A DNA stretch of 28,404 nucleotides from JBDKGV01 sp039798005 (GCA_039798005.1 JBDKGV010000008.1:1-28404), one strand, 5' to 3'; shown: positions 8,072-15,380, numbered from the stretch's first letter. The notes: generated by a model from the letters alone, not told the origin. A program made the numbers and translations.

Positions 8072-9189
8072 TGCGCGCCGGCCGCATGATGGCCCTGCTG
8101 CTCCTGCCCGTCCTGGCCTTCGCCCAGGACGTTCAGGTGCGTGCCAAGGGTATGGGGCCGACGAAGGATGCCGCCTCACGGGCGGCACGCCGGGCGGCGA
8201 TCGAGCAGGGCATCGGGCAGATCATCACGTCCTCGACGGTCATGGAAAATTTCATGATCAAGAAGGACGAGGTGATCACTCGCACGGAAGGATTCGTGAA
8301 GTCCTTCGACATCCTCTCGGAAACCCAAGGTCCTGACGGAGCTTGGGAAACCGAGATCCAGGCGGTCGTGAACAAGCAGGGAGTCAAGGACCTGCTTGCT
8401 TCCATGTGCATCCTGGTCGATGCCATCGGCAAGCCGCGCGTGGCGATCCTGGTCCAGGAAACGGTGCTTGGGCAGGAGCAGCAGGACGGCACGGCCGAAG
8501 CCTCGCTCATCACCTATTTCAAGGATCGCTGCTTCGAGGTCGTGGAGCCTTCCGAGGCCTTGCGTTCCAAGCGCAAGGCTCAGTTGGGCAAGGCGACGAC
8601 GGGTGACGTGGCTGCGGCAGCGGCCTTGGGCGATGAGCTGGGCGCCGAGATGGTCGTGGCCGGCAATGTGGTCTCCAAGGAAGGGGACATGTCCTCCTCC
8701 AGCTACTTCGCCGGAACCGGCATGAAGCAGGCCTCGGCGACGATCTCCCTCAAGGTCCTGGATGTGCATACCCGCGAGATCCTGGCCAGCCGCAACGGCA
8801 ATGCCCCGATGGTGGATCCCAATCCGCAGACCGCTGCGGCCAAGGCCATTGAGAAGGCAGTGCTCAAGGTGCTTGAGAAGGACGGACTTTCGGATGCCCT
8901 GATGAAGGCATGGCAGTCCAAGGCCAATGACGGTGCGCTCATCCGGGTGCAGGTTCGCAACATTCCCAATTACGGCGCTTCCCAGGCCGTTCAGGAGGAA
9001 TTGCGCGCCCATGCGGTGAAGGTGAACCAACGCAAGCTTGCCGACGGCAATCTTTGGGTGGATGTCACTTGGAAGGGGACCGTCGACGATTTCTGTGCCA
9101 AGGTCGACCAGCAGAAGATCAACAAGGATCGCAATACGATCGTGGTGAAGTCCGCCGAAGGCAACACCGTGGTGCTGGACATCAAGTAA
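8068..9189 (+). CDS. FlgT-like exported protein
   Basis: A signal peptide (MMALLLLPVLAFA then QD) is followed by a domain resembling the N-terminal part of flagellar assembly protein FlgT and LPP20-type proteins: AKGMGPTKDAASRAARRAAI, a helix with SSTVMENFMIKKDE, then TRTEGFVKSFDIL. The middle (AAALGDELGAEMVVAGNV, then ATISLKVLDVHTREILAS) looks like the CsgG/FlgT-M alpha/beta domain. The C-terminal third repeats an alpha/beta pattern. FlgT stabilises the flagellar H-ring in Vibrio, but no flagellar gene is in the window, so this may be a general envelope paralogue. Either GTG 8068 (8 nt after AAGGAG) or ATG 8071 can be the start; both overlap the SLH gene stop, so translation is coupled. Length is 373 residues. 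Confidence 0.8.
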   Translation: MMRAGRMMALLLLPVLAFAQDVQVRAKGMGPTKDAASRAARRAAIEQGIGQIITSSTVMENFMIKKDEVITRTEGFVKSFDILSETQGPDGAWETEIQAVVNKQGVKDLLASMCILVDAIGKPRVAILVQETVLGQEQQDGTAEASLITYFKDRCFEVVEPSEALRSKRKAQLGKATTGDVAAAAALGDELGAEMVVAGNVVSKEGDMSSSSYFAGTGMKQASATISLKVLDVHTREILASRNGNAPMVDPNPQTAAAKAIEKAVLKVLEKDGLSDALMKAWQSKANDGALIRVQVRNIPNYGASQAVQEELRAHAVKVNQRKLADGNLWVDVTWKGTVDDFCAKVDQQKINKDRNTIVVKSAEGNTVVLDIK

Positions 9190-9218
9190 GACTCCCCTCA
9201 AAGGCTGGAGTCATCCTG

Positions 9219-9255
9219 AAAAGCCCCCGTCGCCATGTGCGGCGAGGGCTTTTTT
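9219..9255 (+). terminator. Intrinsic terminator of the LPP20/SLH/FlgT-like operon
   Basis: AAAAGCCC pairs with GGGCTTTT, with an inner TCGCC/GGCGA stem and a small bulge, followed by a run of six T residues. It lies 30 nt after the FlgT-like stop. A weaker GACTCC/GGAGTC hairpin (9190-9212) precedes it. Confidence 0.85.
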
Positions 9256-9283
9256 CGTTCAGGGACCGTTCAGGGGGTACCTT
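9256..9283 (+). promoter_or_regulatory. Putative promoter with 11-bp-phased direct repeats
   Basis: CGTTCAGGG occurs at 9256-9264 and again at 9267-9275, an 11-bp period. The second copy ends 3 bp before a TACCTT -10 candidate (9278-9283), which in turn is 9 nt before the ATG at 9293. Direct repeats at one helical turn just upstream of a -10 are typical of response-regulator boxes; which regulator would bind is unknown. Confidence 0.4.
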
Positions 9284-9292
9284 CTCTTCAAC

Positions 9293-9628
9293 ATGTCCTT
9301 CAATTGCTTGCGCGTGCTTGGATTTGCGCCGTTCCTGAGCCTGATTGCGCTGATGGGCGGCTGCATGCTCCCGCCCGTGTGCCGGGAAATCGGAGGTCTT
9401 GAACGCAAAGTGGTCAATTCCTCCGGGGTGATGCGCCAAGAAAACGAGGAAGCCCTGCATGCGACCAGGACCCGATGCCAGATGGAGCTTGCCGGGCTTG
9501 GCCAACGGGAACTGGCCAAGAAGAAGCCCACGCCCACGTTTCGACTTGAGGAATGGCTGGCCTTCCTGAAACAAGGTCTCTGGTCTCTGCGCTCATGGTC
9601 GAGCTTTGCAAGTACCTTTGGGCCATGA
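9293..9628 (+). CDS. Small predicted lipoprotein, family unknown
   Basis: The 111-residue product has a hydrophobic signal ending LIALMGGC, a good lipobox with Cys24, and then a charged, mostly helical tail with no motif I recognise. A -10-like TACCTT lies 9 nt before the ATG and no Shine-Dalgarno sequence is close, so the mRNA may be leaderless. Its stop overlaps the next ATG (ATGA at 9625-9628), which supports it as a real gene heading the run that includes recR. The function is unknown. Confidence 0.6.
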   Translation: MSFNCLRVLGFAPFLSLIALMGGCMLPPVCREIGGLERKVVNSSGVMRQENEEALHATRTRCQMELAGLGQRELAKKKPTPTFRLEEWLAFLKQGLWSLRSWSSFASTFGP

Positions 9629-9975
9629 ACGACGACTTTCAGGAAATCGAAGATCTTGCCGCAGTCATCCTCGTGCCCAAGGCCCCCTTCCGGGAATGGC
9701 TCATCAAGGCCATGCCGGAATTTGCCGACACGGCCGCCGAATTGCTTGCAGAGACCCAGACCCAGCCTGTGCTTCTGATTCCTCAGCCGCAGGACGAGGA
9801 TGAGATCAATGCATTCTTGGATTCGCGCAAGGTGACCCTGCTTGAGCGGGAACTTTCCGAGTGGTGCGAGGACAAGTCCCTGTGGCCGGCCAACCGCAGC
9901 CCTGCCATGTTCGACGAGTGGATCGAAGTGCGCTTCCACGGGGAAGTTTCGGTCCTGGGCGGCGAGGAGGACTGA
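9625..9975 (+). CDS. Small acidic cytoplasmic protein, function unknown
   Basis: Starting at the ATG that overlaps the previous stop, the product is 116 residues (MNDDFQEIEDLAAVILVP). It is acidic and soluble, rich in Glu, Asp and Trp, with no signal peptide or membrane segment. An upstream in-frame ATG at 9553 would overlap the lipoprotein gene by 76 nt and add a poor N terminus, so 9625 is chosen. The region AVILVPKAPFREWL followed by PVLLIPQPQDEDEINAF suggests an alpha/beta fold of two related halves. Its stop overlaps the recR start (TGATG), and recR's GAGGAGG lies within its last codons. Family not recognised. Confidence 0.75.
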   Translation: MNDDFQEIEDLAAVILVPKAPFREWLIKAMPEFADTAAELLAETQTQPVLLIPQPQDEDEINAFLDSRKVTLLERELSEWCEDKSLWPANRSPAMFDEWIEVRFHGEVSVLGGEED

Positions 9976-10574
9976 TGGATTCCTGGCCCGCCGCCGTCGA
10001 ACGGCTGGCGCGCGAGCTGGGCCGTCTCCCTGGGGTCGGACGGCGCTCCGCCGTACGCCTGACGCATCATCTCCTGCGCTGCCCTCCCGAGGACGCCTTG
10101 GCCTTGGCCGAGGCCTTGGCGACGGCGCGCGAGGAGGTGAGACCATGCGGGCGCTGCGGCAATTACGCCCAAGACGACTTGTGTCCGCTGTGCTTGGATC
10201 CGCGGCGCGACCAGAGCTTGGTGTGCATCGTGGAAAAGCCGTCGGACATCGGGGTCTTTGAAGCGACGGGGAGATTCCAAGGCGTCTACCATGTCTTGGG
10301 AGCTTTGTTGTCGCCGCTTGATGGCATTGGTCCGACCGAGATGGGCGCCGACCGGCTGAGGGAGAGGATCGGTTCGGGAACGGTACGCGAGCTGGTGCTT
10401 GCGGTACCGGCCTCCACCGAAGGCGAGGCGACCAGCCTCTACATCTCCCGCATCGCCCATGGGCATGCGGTCCAAGTCACGCGCCTGGCGCGGGGACTGC
10501 CTGCGGGCGGTGGCATCGAATATTCGGATGCACTTACGGTGCTCCAGGCGTTTGAAGGAAGAATACCGGCATGA
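9975..10574 (+). CDS. recR: Recombination mediator protein RecR
   Basis: RecR acts with RecO (and RecF) to load RecA at gaps in the cytoplasm. The 199-residue protein has the normal layout: an N-terminal helix-hairpin-helix (LGRLPGVGRRSAVRL, 15-29), a four-cysteine zinc finger (C58, C61, C70, C73 in CGRCGNYAQDDLCPLC), a Toprim domain (SLVCIVEKPSDI, then GVYHVLGALLSPLDGIGP) and the C-terminal TRLARGLPAGGGIEYSD segment. The ATG at 9975 overlaps the preceding stop and is served by GAGGAGG; an in-frame start at 9861 would add 38 non-homologous residues. The common partner dnaX or a YbaB-family gene is not adjacent; instead small envelope and unknown genes precede it. Confidence 0.97.
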   Translation: MDSWPAAVERLARELGRLPGVGRRSAVRLTHHLLRCPPEDALALAEALATAREEVRPCGRCGNYAQDDLCPLCLDPRRDQSLVCIVEKPSDIGVFEATGRFQGVYHVLGALLSPLDGIGPTEMGADRLRERIGSGTVRELVLAVPASTEGEATSLYISRIAHGHAVQVTRLARGLPAGGGIEYSDALTVLQAFEGRIPA

Positions 10575-10611
10575 TCATTGATCGCCATCCATTTTTTGGG
10601 AGAATTGCCGC

Positions 10612-11229
10612 ATGGATCCGCTGACCCCGGAAGGGCGCATCGCGCTTTCCGCAAAATTCGTGATCGGAGCGGCTTCCGCCTCGCAGTTCCCGCAGGATGG
10701 ACTGCCGCAGGTGGCCTTTGCCGGTCGCTCCAATGTGGGGAAATCCACCCTGCAGAACACCCTCCTCAATCGCAAGGGGCTGGTGCGTACCAGTTGCACC
10801 CCGGGCCGCACCCGGGAAATCAACGTGTTCAAGGTGGCGGAGGCCGGATATTTCATCGACCTGCCCGGCTTTGGCTATGCCAAGGGAGGCAGCAAGGCGC
10901 AGGATACCTTCGCCAAGCTCGTGGGTGAATACCTTTCCCAGGAAGATGCACCTGCCCTCCTTGTCTATCTCGTCGACGCCCGCGTGCCCAACTCCGAAGT
11001 GGACAAGATCTGCCTTGGGCGCATTTTGGAGGCGGGGCTTCCGGTGCAGGTGGTGCTTCACAAGGTCGATCAAGTGAACCAGTCCCAGAAGCATGCGGCC
11101 CGCACGGCCATCCGTGCCTTGGGTGACGAAGGCGTGCCCATCCTGGAAGTCAGTTCGCTCAAGGGCACGGGAATCCCGCAGTTGTCCCGGATCGTGCTCA
11201 AGGCGCTGGGAGTGGAACTGCCGGAATGA
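10612..11229 (+). CDS. engB: Ribosome biogenesis GTPase EngB/YsxC (YihA)
   Basis: EngB is a small essential TrmE-Era-EngA-EngB-type GTPase that helps assemble the large ribosomal subunit. The 205-residue protein shows G1 GRSNVGKST (38-46), the G2 region with TSCTPGRTREIN (60-71), G3 DLPGFGYAKG (83-92), G4 HKVD (150-153) and G5 SSLKG (181-185). G4 has His where most family members have Thr (TKxD). A purine-rich GGGAG precedes the ATG by about 11 nt. It sits 37 nt after recR and overlaps mlaE by the ATGA at 11226-11229. Confidence 0.95.
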   Translation: MDPLTPEGRIALSAKFVIGAASASQFPQDGLPQVAFAGRSNVGKSTLQNTLLNRKGLVRTSCTPGRTREINVFKVAEAGYFIDLPGFGYAKGGSKAQDTFAKLVGEYLSQEDAPALLVYLVDARVPNSEVDKICLGRILEAGLPVQVVLHKVDQVNQSQKHAARTAIRALGDEGVPILEVSSLKGTGIPQLSRIVLKALGVELPE

Positions 11230-12074
11230 TGCGTGCTTCCCTGATTCGCATCCTGTCGAGGCTGGGAGAGGCTGCCGCCTATTCCCTGCCCGGCCGGATC
11301 GTGCGTCTGGGAGTCCGGACGGTCACCTGTCTGTTCGATGGGCCGCGCACCACGGTGCGTCAGGTTTGGGACATCCTTGTGCAGCAGGTCTACTTCACGG
11401 GCGTGGAGACGGCCCCCATCGCCATGATGCTCGCCCTGCTGCTGGGTGGTGTCACGATCGTGCAGGCGGCCACCGTGATGCCGCGCTTCGGCTCGGGCGA
11501 CTACCTGGGTGCCGTGATGGTGCTGGTCGTGCTGCGGGAGCTCGCGCCGCTCTTTGTGGCCTTCCTGATCGCGGGGCGATCGGGATCGGCCTTGGCGAGC
11601 TACCTCGGCACCATGAAGGTGGGGCAGGAGATCGATGCCTTGGAATCGATGGGGATCGATCCGGTGCGCTTTCTCGTGCTTCCCGCCTTGCTGGGATGCA
11701 CCGTGGCCACGGTCTGCCTTTCCCTTCTTTTCAGCGCCGTCGCCATTTTGGGCGGGTATGTCGTGGCCACCCTCATCGCCACCGCCATCCCGCAATTCGT
11801 CGCCTTGCATCTTCCTTTCGGGCTCTTCATGGAAAAAATGGCTGGAGCCCTCACCGCTGTGGATGCCATCATCCTGATCGTGAAACCCATGACCTTCGGC
11901 AGCATGATCGCGCTCATCGCATGTCACCATGGACTGTCGGTCGGCATTTCCCCGCATGAGGTTCCGCAGGGGACGCGCAAGGCGGTGGTGCTTGCCCTGG
12001 TCACGGTGGTCTTCATCGACGGCCTTTTCGCGGCCCTCTTCGTGCTTCCTCAGCTTGCGGAGATGGTGCCATGA
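11226..12074 (+). CDS. mlaE: MlaE-family ABC transporter permease
   Basis: This is the inner-membrane permease of an Mla/MCE-type lipid transporter, which moves phospholipids between the inner membrane and the periplasm. The 282-residue protein has the family core: LRELAPLFVAFLIAGRSG, then GTMKVGQEIDALESMGIDP, followed by hydrophobic segments. About five membrane segments are visible, plus an N-terminal amphipathic region with PGRIVRLG. Two ATGs (11226 and 11229) overlap the engB stop; the first gives the 4-nt ATGA overlap. Its own stop overlaps mlaF in the same way, so MlaE, MlaF and MlaD should be made in step. Confidence 0.95.
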   Translation: MMRASLIRILSRLGEAAAYSLPGRIVRLGVRTVTCLFDGPRTTVRQVWDILVQQVYFTGVETAPIAMMLALLLGGVTIVQAATVMPRFGSGDYLGAVMVLVVLRELAPLFVAFLIAGRSGSALASYLGTMKVGQEIDALESMGIDPVRFLVLPALLGCTVATVCLSLLFSAVAILGGYVVATLIATAIPQFVALHLPFGLFMEKMAGALTAVDAIILIVKPMTFGSMIALIACHHGLSVGISPHEVPQGTRKAVVLALVTVVFIDGLFAALFVLPQLAEMVP

Positions 12075-12952
12075 ACGAGCAGCCCTTGCTTCCGCCGCTT
12101 GCCCCGCTTCCCTTCAACTTCGAGCCCTACACGGAGACGATGACGATCGCCTCGATGCGGGTGATCCAATGCGACGATGGCCCGCGGGAATACGTGTGCG
12201 AGGCGCGAAACCTCAGCTACGGATGGCATGCCGACGAGCCGATCCTCGACAATGTGGAGCTTAAGGTGCAGCCGGGGGCGTTCCTGATCATCACCGGCGA
12301 GAGCGGGCACGGCAAGAGCACCCTGCTTCGATTGCTGGCAGGGCTGGAGAAGCCATGGGGAGAGCATCAGGGAAAGGTGTTCCTGTTCGGTGAGGACATC
12401 TGGGAGGTGCGCACGCGGCGCCTGAGGGAGTTGCGACGCCAAGCGGGATTCGTCTTCCAGAACTCGGCATTGATCTCCAACATGACCGTGGAGCAGAACA
12501 TCGCGGTCCCGCTGCGGTACCACACGGATCTGGACGAGAACGAGATCCGGGAAAAGGCGCGCTTCTGGTGCGATCGGTTGCTGTTGACGGGGCATGAGAA
12601 CAAGCGGCCTGCTTTGCTCTCGCTGGGGATGCAGCGTCGGGCGGCGGTCGCTCGCGCCATGTCGATGGAGCCTCGTCTGCTCTTCATGGATGAGCCCTTG
12701 GCCGGCTTGGATGCGCGCAACGTCGAAACCATGCTTTCCCTGATCGCGAACCTTCGGGCGCTTCAAGACGTGGCCATCGTCATGGTCAGCCACGACCTCC
12801 AGCCTGCCCATCTGCTGGGCGGGCAGGTGAGCCTGCTTCTGGATGGCCGCTTGCGTCCCCCACGCGGGCTGGGAGATTTGCTAAACTCTGTAGACCCTAG
12901 GGAACGGGATCTGGTCCGTTCCCAAGCCGGGCTCAAGGAAACCCAGGAATGA
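12071..12952 (+). CDS. mlaF: MlaF-family ABC transporter ATPase
   Basis: This cytoplasmic ATPase drives the MlaE permease. Walker A is GESGHGKST (76-84), the Q-loop glutamine is about 130 (GFVFQN), Walker B is LLFMDE with Glu208, followed by the D-loop AGLD, and the H-loop is SHD with His241. The signature motif reads LSLGM (183-187) instead of the family's LSGGM: Leu replaces the first glycine, while the following MQRRAAVARAM is normal. An unusual 40-residue N-terminal extension (MNEQPLLPPLAPLPF onward) precedes the nucleotide domain, and the family is often nearer 270 residues than this 293. It overlaps both neighbours by ATGA. TTTGCTAAACT near its 3' end (12877-12887) resembles an extended -10 and could give internal transcription of mlaD. 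Confidence 0.94.
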   Translation: MNEQPLLPPLAPLPFNFEPYTETMTIASMRVIQCDDGPREYVCEARNLSYGWHADEPILDNVELKVQPGAFLIITGESGHGKSTLLRLLAGLEKPWGEHQGKVFLFGEDIWEVRTRRLRELRRQAGFVFQNSALISNMTVEQNIAVPLRYHTDLDENEIREKARFWCDRLLLTGHENKRPALLSLGMQRRAAVARAMSMEPRLLFMDEPLAGLDARNVETMLSLIANLRALQDVAIVMVSHDLQPAHLLGGQVSLLLDGRLRPPRGLGDLLNSVDPRERDLVRSQAGLKETQE

Positions 12953-13920
12953 GTCGCAAGTCAAACTGGGGCCATCTGCTCCAGATCCACGAGATCCGCG
13001 TGTTGTTGGCAGGGACGCTGCTGGTGGCATCGCTGTTGGTCGTGGTCACGTTGGTGGCCGGTTACTTGCATACCCACAAGGTGGGGCAGGACACCTTCAA
13101 GCCGGTCGTCATGTTCGACGACGGCACGGGTCTTGTGCGCGGCACCAAGGTCCTCGTGCGGGGCGTCGAGGTGGGTTCCGTGGAGGAGATCAAACTTGAC
13201 GATCAGGGCAAGGTCAAGATGGTGCTCACCATTCCCGAGAGCTATCGCAAGATGATCCGGACCAATTGGGTCTGTTTTCCGATGCGCGATCGCAACCTGG
13301 TCTCGGACCGTGTGCTCAACATCGACGACACCGCGATCGATCCAAGGAAGCGCCTGGAGAACCTGCGGCGCTATCCAAGTCTGCCCGAGAAGGAGGACAT
13401 CGTCTTCCACACCGCGCCGGGGCGGGATCTGGAATCGGTGCTGCAGACCTTGGCAAGCCTTGCCTACCAGGCCCAGGGCACGCTCAACCGGGTCAACGAG
13501 ATCCTCGACCGTGTGAGCGACACCACCGGGACGCTGGGACAGATGCTCAACAGCAAGGACGCCTACCGGACGGCCATGCAGGCCTTGAGCGAGACGCGCG
13601 ATGTGGTCGCCGAAAGTCGCATCAGCATCCAGAGCCTGAATCGCACCACCGCAACGGTGGAGCATGCGACTCCGATCTTCATGGATTCCTTGCATCTTCT
13701 GCTCACCACCGTCTCGCGGTCGGCGCGCACCGCCGATCGCCTGATGGGGCGTGGCGACAGCCTGTTCTCCCAAAGCGGCGAGATGCTCATGAAGGTCGAC
13801 GATCTCCTGGACCGCTCCGATCGACTGATCGACGGGACCTCCAAGAGCTGGCCCTTCCGATCGATGTTGAAGAACTCCGGTTCGCGGGCCGACGACATTC
13901 CCGCGAATCCTGCGCCATGA
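12949..13920 (+). CDS. mlaD: MlaD-family MCE domain protein
   Basis: MlaD is the periplasmic, inner-membrane-anchored ring protein that hands lipids to or from MlaFE. A single membrane segment (about 17-41) is followed by one MCE domain (GTGLVRGTKVLVRGVEVGSV at about 59-78, continuing to about 130). The remaining 170 residues are helical with heptad-like spacing (SVLQTLASLAYQAQGTLNRV, then SLNRTTATVEH), a likely coiled coil extending into the periplasm. At 323 residues it is much longer than the E. coli protein because of this tail, as in MCE proteins of other phyla. It ends with a Pro-rich, disordered segment. Its stop overlaps the next gene (ATGA). Confidence 0.93.
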   Translation: MSRKSNWGHLLQIHEIRVLLAGTLLVASLLVVVTLVAGYLHTHKVGQDTFKPVVMFDDGTGLVRGTKVLVRGVEVGSVEEIKLDDQGKVKMVLTIPESYRKMIRTNWVCFPMRDRNLVSDRVLNIDDTAIDPRKRLENLRRYPSLPEKEDIVFHTAPGRDLESVLQTLASLAYQAQGTLNRVNEILDRVSDTTGTLGQMLNSKDAYRTAMQALSETRDVVAESRISIQSLNRTTATVEHATPIFMDSLHLLLTTVSRSARTADRLMGRGDSLFSQSGEMLMKVDDLLDRSDRLIDGTSKSWPFRSMLKNSGSRADDIPANPAP

Positions 13921-14705
13921 AGCGATTGGCTCTGGCTCTGCTCCTTGCCGGGACGGCTTGGTCGATCGATCTGCCTTGGCAATTCGCGAAGGCGCGGCAG
14001 GCCATGGAAGATGGACGCTTGGACCGCGCTTGGGCAAGATATGTGAAGACGGAAGCCTTGGCGCTTCAGACCGGCGATCGCGGCTCCTGGGTCCTCGCCC
14101 GGTGCCAGCGCACCGAACTGCTCCTCCTGTCCGAGGAATTTGCAGCGGCCGATTCGTTGCGCCCCGTCCTTTCCCTTCTTGGGGAGAGCGCGGGGGACTC
14201 GGCGCGCATCCGGTTGACCATGGCGCGCGTCCTGCTTGCCCAAGGCAAGCCGGAACAAGCGCTTGCCGAGGCGTGGCTTGCGCGTCAGAGTGCCCATTCC
14301 GCCGATCTTCCCGAACTGGAGGCCGCTTGCTGGCTGGCGCTTGCGCGTAGCGAAGCCCTGACGGGGAAGTTGTCTGAAGCCCATCAAAGCCTTGCCGAGG
14401 CGCGTGACAAGGCCGATGGCCAACCGCATCTGCTGGCTCAAGGGCATCTCGAGGAGGCGAGGCAGAATCTGTCAAGTCCGGCCAGCGCCTTGATTCTCGT
14501 GCGCAAGGCGCGCGAGGGATTCCGCTCCGCTCGTTGGCCCAGCGGCATCGTGCGCTGCCTGGAGCTGGAAGCCGTGCTGCTTGCGGGGCCGGGCCGCATG
14601 GATGCCGCCCGGCAAGCTTGGCAGGATCTTGTGGATCTCGCCGGCAGGCTTGGACTGGAGAAGGTCCGCGCCCGCGCCCAGAGTCGACTGGACGCGCCTC
14701 GCTGA
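13917..14705 (+). CDS. Exported TPR-like helical repeat protein, last gene of the mla operon
   Basis: The ATG overlapping the mlaD stop gives a signal peptide (MKRLALALLLAGTAWS). The mature part is almost wholly alpha-helical, with tetratricopeptide-like pairs (LTMARVLLAQGKPEQALAEA, ACWLALARSEALTGKLSEA), so it is probably a periplasmic scaffold of 262 residues. The frame continues upstream to 13266 through mlaD, but that extension is a shadow. Coupling to mlaD suggests a role with the lipid transporter, perhaps where other bacteria have MlaC; this is inference, because it shows no MlaC motif. It converges with the next gene, with only 4 nt between the stops. Confidence 0.82.
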   Translation: MKRLALALLLAGTAWSIDLPWQFAKARQAMEDGRLDRAWARYVKTEALALQTGDRGSWVLARCQRTELLLLSEEFAAADSLRPVLSLLGESAGDSARIRLTMARVLLAQGKPEQALAEAWLARQSAHSADLPELEAACWLALARSEALTGKLSEAHQSLAEARDKADGQPHLLAQGHLEEARQNLSSPASALILVRKAREGFRSARWPSGIVRCLELEAVLLAGPGRMDAARQAWQDLVDLAGRLGLEKVRARAQSRLDAPR

Positions 14706-14709
14706 CGGT

Positions 14710-15000
14710 TCACTTCTTGGCGGGCTTCTTCTCGGGCTTCGATGCGGTCTTCGCGTCCTTGACTTCGATGGTCTTGGCGCTCATGGTGTACTCGATGGTG
14801 ACCTTGGAGCCGACCTTGAGTTCTCCGCCCTTGACGGCCGCGGCGTCCTGGGCGATTTCCCACTTCTCGCTGCCCTTCTGCACGGTGATGATGCCGTCCT
14901 TGATGGCAAGCACGGGGCCGGTGACCTGATAGGTCTTCGGGGCGGCGGCGAAGCTCGTGGCGGCGGCCAAGGCAAGTGCAAGAGCGATGTTGGTCTTCAT
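14710..15000 (-). CDS. Small exported beta-rich protein with Lys-rich tail
   Basis: GAGGAA placed 6 nt before the ATG at 15000 fixes the start; the longer frame to 15225 lacks support. The 96-residue product has a signal peptide (LALALAAATSFAAA), then a short domain of alternating strands (YQVTGPVLAIKDGIITVQKG, then KVGSKVTIEYTMSAKTIEV), like a small OB-type or DUF5666-like barrel, and a tail rich in Lys and Ala. The barrel pattern is known from small periplasmic proteins, but no function can be given. It is divergent from the DUF2164 gene. Confidence 0.75.
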   Translation of the reverse strand: MKTNIALALALAAATSFAAAPKTYQVTGPVLAIKDGIITVQKGSEKWEIAQDAAAVKGGELKVGSKVTIEYTMSAKTIEVKDAKTASKPEKKPAKK

Positions 15001-15049
15001 GATCGTTCCTCGGTGTTGGAAATCTGTGGGTGACGGGAAGAAGTCCTCC

Positions 15050-15058
15050 AAAGTAGCA
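15050..15058 (-). promoter_or_regulatory. Extended -10 promoter of the small exported protein
   Basis: On the minus strand TGCTACTTT fits an extended -10 (TGnTATAAT-like). Transcription would start near 15043 and leave a leader of about 43 nt that holds the GAGGAA ribosome-binding site. No clear -35 is seen. Confidence 0.35.
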
Positions 15059-15085
15059 TCCCCGGTTTCTTGTTTTGCGCCCACT

Positions 15086-15334
15086 ATGGAAAAGACGATG
15101 CGCGAGGACATGAAGCGGCGGCTCTCGGAATGGTTCGCCTCGGAGCGCGGCGAGACTCTCGGCAACCTGGGAAGCGAGATGCTGCTGGATTTCATCGACG
15201 AGCAGATGTCCTGGGTGTGGTACAACCAAGGGATTCAGGATGCGCGCATCCAGTTGAGCAGGGATGTCGCATCGCTTTCCGAACGCATCGAGCTTCTGGA
15301 GAAGTTCCCTCCCTCCCCGGCTCGCCGGCGCTGA
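15086..15334 (+). CDS. DUF2164 family protein
   Basis: The 82-residue product has the layout of the small DUF2164 family: a helix with RRLSEWFASERGETLGNLG, then LLDFIDEQM and the hallmark WVWYNQGIQDA, ending with a helix that carries SERIELLEK. The family's function is not known to me. Three in-frame ATGs (15086, 15098, 15110) are possible and none has a strong Shine-Dalgarno sequence; GGAAAAG lies before the second. The first is reported, so the N terminus may be up to eight residues too long. A bidirectional terminator follows. Confidence 0.82.
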   Translation: MEKTMREDMKRRLSEWFASERGETLGNLGSEMLLDFIDEQMSWVWYNQGIQDARIQLSRDVASLSERIELLEKFPPSPARRR

Positions 15335-15350
15335 TCATTTCCGGAAACGA

Positions 15351-15377
15351 AAAAGGCCGGGGAGCGCCCGGCCTTTT
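15351..15377. terminator. Bidirectional intrinsic terminator
   Basis: AAAAGGCCGGG (15351-15361) and CCCGGCCTTTT (15367-15377) form a perfect 11-bp stem with a 5-nt loop. The A and T tracts at the two ends serve both the DUF2164 gene and the convergent lipoprotein gene at 15397. Confidence 0.88.
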
Positions 15378-15380
15378 CGT

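Noticed and set aside
6848..8188. A 446-codon minus-strand frame opposite the SLH lipoprotein
   Set aside because: It is a shadow frame; the plus-strand gene has a lipobox, TPR and SLH patterns and operon overlap.
12961..14475. A 504-codon open frame on the minus strand across mlaD and the TPR gene
   Set aside because: It is a shadow of two real genes, with low-complexity composition and no start signal.
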